Source: Frankiales bacterium (GTDB lineage Bacteria > Actinomycetota > Actinomycetes > Mycobacteriales > SCTD01). Taken from it: a stretch of DNA of 64,000 nucleotides. Every line of letters begins with the position of its first letter. Position 1 is the stretch's first letter. Below are positions 58,501 through 64,000 of this stretch, one piece after another. A program made the translations under genes and the position numbers. The notes beneath the pieces are model-generated. The model had not been told where the DNA came from, did no database searches, and saw only the letters and a list, made by a program, of their open reading frames with translations. The stretch covers positions 34,382 through 98,381 of the forward strand of contig JAODND010000063.1 of the NCBI GenBank assembly GCA_025465465.1. Reading direction: 5' to 3'.

Positions 58501-59829
58501 ATGCGACGTCTGGCTCCCGTCCTGCTGCTCCTCGCCACCTTCCTCGCGCCGGCGCCACCCGCCCAGGCGGCCACGGTTCAGACCGAGTGGCATCGCTATC
58601 ACTACGACGTCGCGCACAGCGGGTACGGCGCCAGCATCCCGGCACCGGGGACGCTGAAGAAGGCGTGGTCGGTGAAGCTGGACGGTCAGGTCTATGCCAG
58701 CCCCCTGGTGGCCGAGGGGGTCGTCGTGGTGGCGACCGAGAACAACTCGGTGTTCGGCTTCACCCGGGGCGGAAAGCTGCTGTGGGGGCACCACGACTTC
58801 GCGCCCGTCCCCTTGTCGAAGCTGCCCTGCGGCAACATCGACCCGCTCGGCATCACGGGCACGCCGGTCTATGACCTCAGCACCCATCGGGTCTATGCCG
58901 TGGTGACGTCGATGACCACCGGCAGCGTGCGGCACTGGCTGATCGGCGTGGACGTGAAGACCGGTCACGTCGTGTCGCGGCGGACCGTCGACGTCGCAGG
59001 CCAGGACATGCAGTACGAGAACCAGCGTGGGGCGCTGTCGATCACCCGCGGCCGTGTCCTCGTCACCTACGGCGGCCACGCCGGCGACTGCGGCCCCTAC
59101 CACGGCTATCTGCTGGAGGTGCCCATCGCAGGCGGCGCCATCGCGACGTACAAGACCGGGACCGGCACCGAGGCGGGCATGTGGCAGCCGTCCGGGCCGG
59201 CGGTCGGCAGCGACACCAGTGTCTACGTCGTGACCGGCAACGGCAGCCGGACGAGCGGCGCGTGGGACGGCGGCAACGCCGTGCACCGGGTCAGCCCGGT
59301 GACGGCGCAGCGGTACTCCTCGTTCGCGCCGGCCGACTGGGCCCAGGGCAACCGGGACGACAGCGACCTCGGCAGCTCGGGCGCGACCCTCATCGCCAAC
59401 CGCATCTGGATCCAGGGCAAGACGTCGACGGGCTATCTGCTCGACAAGACCAACCTCGGGGGCGTCGGGCACCCGCTGGCGACCGTGCAGAACGCGTGCG
59501 CGACGCAGTTCGGCGGGTCGGCGGTGCACGGGTCGGTGGCCTACCTGCCGTGCACCGACGGGATCCGCAAGATCACGGTGTCGGGCAACAGCGTGGCGCT
59601 GGGCTGGAAGGCCGCGTCCAACATCGTCGGCAGCCCCGTGGTGGGTGGCGGCGTCGTGTGGACGATCGACCCGAGCGGCGGCGTGCTCTATGCGCTCGCC
59701 GAGTCCAGCGGCGCGGTGCGCACCTCGCTGAACGTCGGCACCATGACCCGCTTCATGACGCCGGCCCTGTCGGGCTCGCTGGCCCTGGTGGGCACGACCA
59801 CCGGCATCGTCGCCGTCGCCAACGCCTGA
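58501..59829 (+). CDS. Secreted PQQ-like beta-propeller protein
   Basis: Exported protein of 442 residues with signal peptide (LAPVLLLLATFLAPAPPAQA) and repeats of the PQQ-dehydrogenase/BamB propeller type: TEWHRYHYDVAHSGYG, GQVYASPLVAEGVVVVATEN, TGTPVYDLSTHRVYAV, GSPVVGGGVVWTIDPSGG. Catalytic residues of quinoprotein dehydrogenases are not evident, so a binding or scaffold role is possible. ATG 58501 is six bases after TAACGT (58489-58494), a likely leaderless promoter within GGACG-TAA-CGTCC. Confidence 0.87.
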   Translation: MRRLAPVLLLLATFLAPAPPAQAATVQTEWHRYHYDVAHSGYGASIPAPGTLKKAWSVKLDGQVYASPLVAEGVVVVATENNSVFGFTRGGKLLWGHHDFAPVPLSKLPCGNIDPLGITGTPVYDLSTHRVYAVVTSMTTGSVRHWLIGVDVKTGHVVSRRTVDVAGQDMQYENQRGALSITRGRVLVTYGGHAGDCGPYHGYLLEVPIAGGAIATYKTGTGTEAGMWQPSGPAVGSDTSVYVVTGNGSRTSGAWDGGNAVHRVSPVTAQRYSSFAPADWAQGNRDDSDLGSSGATLIANRIWIQGKTSTGYLLDKTNLGGVGHPLATVQNACATQFGGSAVHGSVAYLPCTDGIRKITVSGNSVALGWKAASNIVGSPVVGGGVVWTIDPSGGVLYALAESSGAVRTSLNVGTMTRFMTPALSGSLALVGTTTGIVAVANA

Positions 59830-59844
59830 CCCGCCCGCCCGGGG

Positions 59845-61026
59845 TCAGCCGTCGAGGTTGCCGGACTGCCACTGGGCCCAGGTGTAGTTCCAGTCGGCCA
59901 TGCCGGCGTCCCACGTCACGGGCTTCACGACGGCGTGGATGATGTCCACCGGGTCACCGAGCTGGGAGTGGTAGTAGAACCACTCCGCGTCGGTGACCGA
60001 GGTGTTGACGCAGCCGTGGCTGACGTTGCGCCGGCCCTGCACGCCCACGGTCTGTGGGTTGGCGTGGACGAACGCGCCGCCGTTGGAGATGCGCATCGAC
60101 CAGGGCAGCTTCTCGTAGTAGCCGCCGGGGCCGTCGGTCGGGATGCCGACGGTGCCGGAGTTGTAGGTGTGGACCTTCTCGCGGGTCAGGACGATGTGGA
60201 CGCCGCCCTTGGTCGGGTACTGGTCACGTCCGGTGGAGACCTTGACGGTCCGGATCAGCTTGTGGTCGAGGTAGACGTGCATGAGGTGCGCCGTGATGTC
60301 CACGACGGACTCGTAGTCCTTGCCGACGGTGAACGCGCTGTCGACGATGTGGGTCGAGCCCCACGTCTTCGTGCCGTCGAGGTGCAGCAGCGACAGGTTG
60401 GCGTGCACGGCGATCGTCGTGCCGGACGTCCAGTACTTCTGCGCGTGGTAGTGCACCTCGAAGGAGTTGTACCAGCGCCAGGCGCCCACGACCGCGGGGG
60501 TCGTGGTGACCCGCAGCCGCTTCATGACCGCGAGCCGGGCGGCGCGCCCCGAGACCTTCTGGTCGAAGCGCACGATGACGGGCTGGCCGACGCCCACCAC
60601 GGCGCCGGGTCCGGGGGAGATGGTCGCGTGCAGGACCTTCTCGGCCCGTGACGCGACGAACGTCTGCGACAGCGAGCGGCTCTTGCCGTCGTTGTCCTTG
60701 ACCTGCGCGCTCACGGCATAGCTGCGCGCGGGGATGAGGGTCGTGGCCGAAGTCCAGGTGCCGTTGCTGAGGGTGCCGTCGACGGTGCCGCCCGGCCCGG
60801 TGGTGCTGACGCTCTGCAACGTGCCGTCGGTGACGCTGACCGTGAGCGGGCTCGACCACGGGACCGTCGTCCCCTTGGCGAGCGCCGCAGCGAGCACCGG
60901 CGTCGGGGCCGGCGTGGGCGACGTGCCCGGCAGCACTGACCCGGCGGTGTTCGCGCCGTGGGTGCAGGCCGCGGCGAGGCTGAGCGCGGCGAGCGCGAGG
61001 GGGAAGCGGCGGAGCACGGGTGTCAC
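59845..61026 (-). CDS. L,D-transpeptidase lipoprotein
   Basis: Cell-wall cross-linking enzyme of 393 residues. Lipobox SLAAAC (Cys about 21); two Ig-like domains (residues ~50-250, including VIVRFDQKVSGRAARLAVMK); YkuD catalytic domain with VHANPQTVGVQGRRNVSHGC, the nucleophile being Cys in SHGCVNTS; C-terminal extension ending WAQWQSGNLDG. The order matches mycobacterial Ldt enzymes (LdtMt2 type), which make 3-3 links. GTG 61026 start; GTG 61017 possible. Confidence 0.93.
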   Translation of the reverse strand: MTPVLRRFPLALAALSLAAACTHGANTAGSVLPGTSPTPAPTPVLAAALAKGTTVPWSSPLTVSVTDGTLQSVSTTGPGGTVDGTLSNGTWTSATTLIPARSYAVSAQVKDNDGKSRSLSQTFVASRAEKVLHATISPGPGAVVGVGQPVIVRFDQKVSGRAARLAVMKRLRVTTTPAVVGAWRWYNSFEVHYHAQKYWTSGTTIAVHANLSLLHLDGTKTWGSTHIVDSAFTVGKDYESVVDITAHLMHVYLDHKLIRTVKVSTGRDQYPTKGGVHIVLTREKVHTYNSGTVGIPTDGPGGYYEKLPWSMRISNGGAFVHANPQTVGVQGRRNVSHGCVNTSVTDAEWFYYHSQLGDPVDIIHAVVKPVTWDAGMADWNYTWAQWQSGNLDG

Positions 61027-61079
61027 CTATGGCTGTCGAGGGTTGGGCGGGATGCGCTGCTACCCATTCTGCCCGACTC

Positions 61080-61820
61080 CTACCCGATCTGCCGCCGTTG
61101 TTCGACCTCAGCCTCGCCGAGCCGGGCGTTGCGCCCGTCACGCTCTCCCGCGCGCCAGGCGGAGCGGTGCACGCGGCGCTCGCCACGGCCGCCCCGCCAG
61201 GTGCCGCGCGCGTCGGACTCCGTGTCGTGGAACGCCCGCACCCGCTCCGCCTTGTCGCGCAGCACGAGCGCTCCCGTCGTACCCGCGTCGGTGGGCTGGG
61301 CCAGGGCGCGCTCCCGGGCCTGTGTCAGCCGGGTCTGGACGGCGTGCACCCAGCCCTCGTAGAACGACAGCCGCCAGGAGATGGCCGCGACGGCTCCGTG
61401 CTCGCCCGCCCGCAGCCGGCGGGCCGCCGAGGTCGCCATCTGGGTCGCGAGCGAGGCCCACAGCCGCTCGACGACCTCGAGGTCGGCCGGATAGCCGAAG
61501 CCGAGCACGAAGGTGGAGTCGGTCGCGACGTTGACGAGGACGTCGTTGGCCTGGGCCACCGCGAGGTAGAGGAAGACCAGCTGCCGGTTGCCGCGCTTGC
61601 CACGCTGGCCGATCACCAGCCGACGCTGCTCGAAGGCCTCCTCGACCGCCTTCAGGCGGCGCGCGGCCTGCCGGGCCCGGGCTAGCTCGAGGTCCACGGC
61701 GTAGGCCGTCGCGAGCTCCTGCGCCCGCGTCACGAACGCCTCGGCCTCGTGCTCGTTGTCGGTGCCCTCGGCCTGCGCCAGCAGCTTGCCGATCTTGTCC
61801 AGCAGCCGCTCCTCAGCCAA
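61080..61820 (-). CDS. DUF2786 domain protein
   Basis: Protein of about 246 residues beginning LAEERLLDKIGKLLAQAEGT, the DUF2786 signature (LLxKIxKLLAxAExTxxxxEAExF), followed by NEHEAEAFVTRAQELATAYA. The rest is helical with a basic, Arg-rich tail. Start is TTG 61820 with GGGGAGG six bases upstream. Overlaps the metallohydrolase gene by eight bases; the pair is conserved in actinobacteria as far as I know. Function unknown. Confidence 0.87.
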   Translation of the reverse strand: MAEERLLDKIGKLLAQAEGTDNEHEAEAFVTRAQELATAYAVDLELARARQAARRLKAVEEAFEQRRLVIGQRGKRGNRQLVFLYLAVAQANDVLVNVATDSTFVLGFGYPADLEVVERLWASLATQMATSAARRLRAGEHGAVAAISWRLSFYEGWVHAVQTRLTQARERALAQPTDAGTTGALVLRDKAERVRAFHDTESDARGTWRGGRGERRVHRSAWRAGERDGRNARLGEAEVEQRRQIG

Positions 61821-62277
61821 GACCGACCTCCCCGTAGGCAACCCGGAGCGCCAGTGCCGCCTCGGGGCCGAGCGCCTGCCCGACGAGCTCCAGCATGCAC
61901 TCCCGGTACGTCGGTCCGTGGTCGGCGACCTCGTGGCTGTGGAAGGCGACGTGGTGGGCGAGCTCGTGCAGCAGCACCGACTCCCGCAGCGCCCACGCCT
62001 GCCCGTGCTCGGGAACCGGCAGCGCGATCACCCCAGGTGCCTCCCAGTGCGCCTTGCCCGGCCCCTTCCGGGCCCGCAGCACCACCGGCGGGTACGAAGG
62101 GACGGCCCTGTCCGCGTACTCCTGGGCCGCCTCGAGGGTGCCGAACAGCAGCTCGGCCGGCAGGAGGACACTGGAGCCGGCCACCACCGCGCGCTGGGCA
62201 CCCCGGCGCGCGGCGTCGAGCCGCAGGGCCCACCCGTCCTCCGCGGTGTAGACCCGGGACCGCTGGCTGTCGCGCAC
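61813..62277 (-). CDS. TIGR04338 family putative metallohydrolase
   Basis: Protein of 154 residues with a zinc-protease-like HExxH helix, VLLHELAHHVAFHSHEVADH, and third ligand region near GPTYRECMLELVG. It matches the TIGR04338 family of small actinobacterial proteins. I place the start at GTG 62277 (RDSQRSRVYTAED), seven bases after a TAGCGT box; the GTG at 62286 would overlap that box. Substrate unknown. Coupled to DUF2786. Confidence 0.87.
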   Translation of the reverse strand: MRDSQRSRVYTAEDGWALRLDAARRGAQRAVVAGSSVLLPAELLFGTLEAAQEYADRAVPSYPPVVLRARKGPGKAHWEAPGVIALPVPEHGQAWALRESVLLHELAHHVAFHSHEVADHGPTYRECMLELVGQALGPEAALALRVAYGEVGLG

Positions 62278-62320
62278 GGGCCTCACGCTAGGCGGCGGTG
62301 ACGTCCCTCACACAAGTGGT

Positions 62321-62347
62321 GGAACACGTGTGGAACCTGCGACCGTT
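62321..62347 (+). promoter_or_regulatory. Possible ECF-type promoter of the ferredoxin reductase gene
   Basis: GGAAC (62321-62325), 18 bases, then CGTT (62344-62347): the layout of SigR/SigE-like ECF promoters (GGAAC-N16-18-CGTT). A second GGAAC lies at 62332-62336 and the palindrome ACACGTGT at 62324-62331. The start codon follows 36 bases after CGTT. The motif is short, so chance is possible. Confidence 0.4.
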
Positions 62348-62382
62348 GTGGGTTGAGAAGTCGATCTAGAGGAGTTCCCGCC

Positions 62383-63780
62383 GTGAGCGACCGTCCCGCC
62401 CGCATCGCCATCGTCGGCGCGGGCCCTGCGGGCATCTATGTCGCTGACGTGCTCATGAAGTCCGAGACGCCGGTCAGCATCGACCTGTTCGAGCGGCAGC
62501 CCGCTCCGTTCGGGCTGATCCGCTATGGCGTGGCGCCGGACCACCCCCGGATCAAGGGCATCATCACCGCGCTGCACCAGGTGCTCGACAAGCCGCAGGT
62601 CCGGTTGCTCGGCAACGTCGAGTACGGCGTCGACATCAAGCTGGAGGACCTGCAGCGCTTCTATGACGCGATCGTGTTCACGACCGGCGCCGAGAAGGAC
62701 CGGGACCTCGACATCCCGGGCATCGACCTGCCGGGCTCGTTCGGCGGAGCCGACTACGTGTCCTGGTTCGACGGGCACCCGGACGTCGCGCGCGAGTGGC
62801 CGCTGGAGGCGCGTCAGATCGCCGTCATCGGAGCCGGCAACGTCGGGCTCGACGTGGCCCGGATGCTGTCGAAGACGGCGGAAGAGCTGCTGGTCACCGA
62901 GATCCCCCCGAACGTCTACGAGGGCCTTCGCAGCAGTCCGGTCGAGGAGGTGCACGTCTTCGCCAGGCGTGGCCCGGCGCAGGCGAAGTTCACTCCGCTG
63001 GAGCTGCGCGAGCTCGACCACTCCCCGAACGTCGAGGTCATCGTGGCGCCGGAGGACATCGAGTACGACGACGGGTCGGTCGAGGCGATCAACTCCGACA
63101 ACCAGACCAAGCTGGTCGTGCGCGAGCTCGAGCGCTACGCGATGCGGACGGCCGAGAACGGCGTCGGGACGCGGCCGCGCAAGCTGTTCCTGCACTTCTT
63201 CGAGAGCCCGGTGGAGGTCTACGGCGACGGCCGGGTCGAGGGCTTCAAGACCGAGCGGACAGAGCTCACCGGCGACGGCAACGTGCGCGGCACCGGGGTC
63301 TTCAACGACTGGCCCGTGCAGGCGGTCTACCGCTGCGTCGGGTACCGCTCCTCCGAGCTGCCCGGCCTGCCCTGGGACGCGCGCAACCACGTCGTACCCC
63401 ACGCCCTGGGCCGGGTCCTGGACATCGACGGCAACCACCTGCCCGGCATCTACGTGAACGGTTGGGTCAAGCGCGGTCCGGTCGGGCTCATCGGTCACAC
63501 CAAGGGCGATGCCATCGAGACGGTGAAGTCGATCCTCGAGGACCTCGAGTCCGGTCCGGTCGCCACCGAGCCATCCCTCGAGGCCGTGGACCAGTTCCTC
63601 GACGAGCGCGGCATCCGCTACACGACGTGGGACGGCTGGTACCGCCTCGACGAGCACGAGAAGTCTCTCGGCGCCGCGTTCGGCGAGGTCGCCGGCAAGG
63701 ACGGGACGCTGGCTGCGCGCGTGCGCGTCAAGGTCGTCGAGAAGGACTCCATGACGGCCATCTCTCGCGCCGAGTCCTGA
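62383..63780 (+). CDS. fprA: Ferredoxin/adrenodoxin-type NADP reductase, FprA-like
   Basis: FAD/NADPH oxidoreductase of 465 residues that passes electrons between NADPH and ferredoxin, related to Mycobacterium FprA and mitochondrial adrenodoxin reductase. FAD loop IAIVGAGPAGIYVADVL at the N-terminus, PFGLIRYGVAPDHPRIKGI, NADPH loop IAVIGAGNVGLDVARML, VYRCVGYRSSELPGLP, and GWVKRGPVGLIGHTKGDA near the end. GTG 62383 with GAGGAG eight bases before. Likely supplies ferredoxins for P450s or other redox enzymes. Confidence 0.95.
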   Translation: MSDRPARIAIVGAGPAGIYVADVLMKSETPVSIDLFERQPAPFGLIRYGVAPDHPRIKGIITALHQVLDKPQVRLLGNVEYGVDIKLEDLQRFYDAIVFTTGAEKDRDLDIPGIDLPGSFGGADYVSWFDGHPDVAREWPLEARQIAVIGAGNVGLDVARMLSKTAEELLVTEIPPNVYEGLRSSPVEEVHVFARRGPAQAKFTPLELRELDHSPNVEVIVAPEDIEYDDGSVEAINSDNQTKLVVRELERYAMRTAENGVGTRPRKLFLHFFESPVEVYGDGRVEGFKTERTELTGDGNVRGTGVFNDWPVQAVYRCVGYRSSELPGLPWDARNHVVPHALGRVLDIDGNHLPGIYVNGWVKRGPVGLIGHTKGDAIETVKSILEDLESGPVATEPSLEAVDQFLDERGIRYTTWDGWYRLDEHEKSLGAAFGEVAGKDGTLAARVRVKVVEKDSMTAISRAES

Positions 63781-63890
63781 CGTCCTAGCAAGTGGCGCTG
63801 CAGTCAGGCTGCAGAAAAAGGACGCAGGGACTGCGGCTGCTGCAACGTCCTAGGAACTGGCGCTGCAGTCAGGCTCAGGAAAAAGGACGC
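63781..63890. repeat. Tandem 45-bp repeat between convergent genes
   Basis: Two copies of a 45-base unit, 63781-63825 and 63846-63890, agree at 40 positions by eye. Each begins CGTCCTAG and ends AAAAAGGACGC, so its ends (CGTCC/GGACG) are inverted; inside is GGCGCTGCAGTCAGGCT. They lie exactly between the FprA stop and the histidine kinase stop. A doubled bidirectional terminator is likely. Confidence 0.75.
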
Positions 63891-64000
63891 TAGGCCCTCG
63901 GGAGGCGGACGGTGAAGCGGCCGCCGGGGCCGGCGGTCGCGGTCACGTCGCCGCCCGTCGCCCGCGCCAGCCGGCGGGCCAGTGCCAGCCCGAGGCCGGC
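63890..64000 (-). CDS. Sensor histidine kinase, C-terminal end
   Basis: Last 36 codons of a gene entering from beyond the window on the minus strand. It reads AGLGLALARRLARATGGDVT then GGRFTVRLPRA: the G2 box (GLGLALA) and closing strands of a HATPase_c domain. That is the ATP-binding end of a two-component sensor kinase. Stop at 63890-63892 touches the second copy of the tandem repeat. Nothing about its sensor part can be said. Confidence 0.88.
   Translation of the reverse strand, partial: AGLGLALARRLARATGGDVTATAGPGGRFTVRLPRA

Overview
The window is very GC-rich, with GTG, TTG and ATG starts, dense gene packing and ATGA/GTGA start-stop overlaps. Its gene content is that of an actinobacterium (Actinomycetota): a MarP-type membrane protease, an MptB-like polyprenol-phosphomannose-dependent mannosyltransferase, a Ddn-like deazaflavin oxidoreductase, DUF3817, DUF7455 and TIGR04338 proteins, and an FprA-type ferredoxin reductase. 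Many genes appear leaderless, with a TANNNT -10 box 5-8 nt before the start codon. No genus can be named from this sequence alone.

Layout. 1-3.2 kb: end of an ABC exporter operon with a lipoprotein, then a CYTH-CHAD protein. 3.3-10.9 kb: an MDR oxidoreductase/sulfotransferase operon, a TetR regulator, and a LIV-type (branched-chain amino acid family) uptake operon made of a lipoprotein binding protein, a fused LivH-LivM permease and a membrane-anchored exported protein. One 41-bp promoter/operator module stands before both operons. 10.9-13.3 kb: ankyrin protein, AlaX, Ddn-like enzyme, DUF7455 protein and tRNA-Lys(CTT). 13.3-17.4 kb: a decayed stretch with an IS481-type transposase fragment, a GGDEF-EAL gene, a frameshifted ribbon-helix-helix antitoxin and a DUF2332 remnant.

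17.5-25.1 kb: a six-gene minus-strand operon facing an Lrp/AsnC regulator. It encodes an APC permease, a nucleotidyltransferase-fold protein, a metallophosphoesterase, a GlnT-type glutamine-synthetase-like ligase, a DUF1116 (AllG-like) protein and a PuuD-like gamma-glutamyl hydrolase. Ligase plus hydrolase suggests gamma-glutamylation chemistry on an imported amine; the roles of the other members are open. 25.2-34.2 kb: MarP protease, an ArsR operon, a TetR/epimerase pair with two identical operators, an MFS exporter with a kinase-like protein, YceI and an XRE regulator. 34.3-40.3 kb: membrane glycosyltransferases, an acyltransferase and two secreted hydrolases, probably envelope functions.

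40.3-53.0 kb: thioesterase, zinc-type alcohol dehydrogenase, a second GGDEF-EAL protein behind a possibly structured leader, then a second LIV cluster. This one has an exported anchored protein paralogous to the first, a small membrane protein with an Ada-like Cys/His motif, fused LivHM, LivG, LivF, an oppositely oriented binding protein, a TetR regulator and an acyl-CoA dehydrogenase. 53.2-64 kb: a principal-type sigma factor, DUF3817 pair, secreted S53 peptidase, CocE/NonD hydrolase, PQQ-like propeller, L,D-transpeptidase, TIGR04338/DUF2786 pair, FprA and the C-terminus of a histidine kinase. The two paralogous LIV clusters and the DUF1116/GlnT/PuuD operon are the best candidates for undescribed systems.
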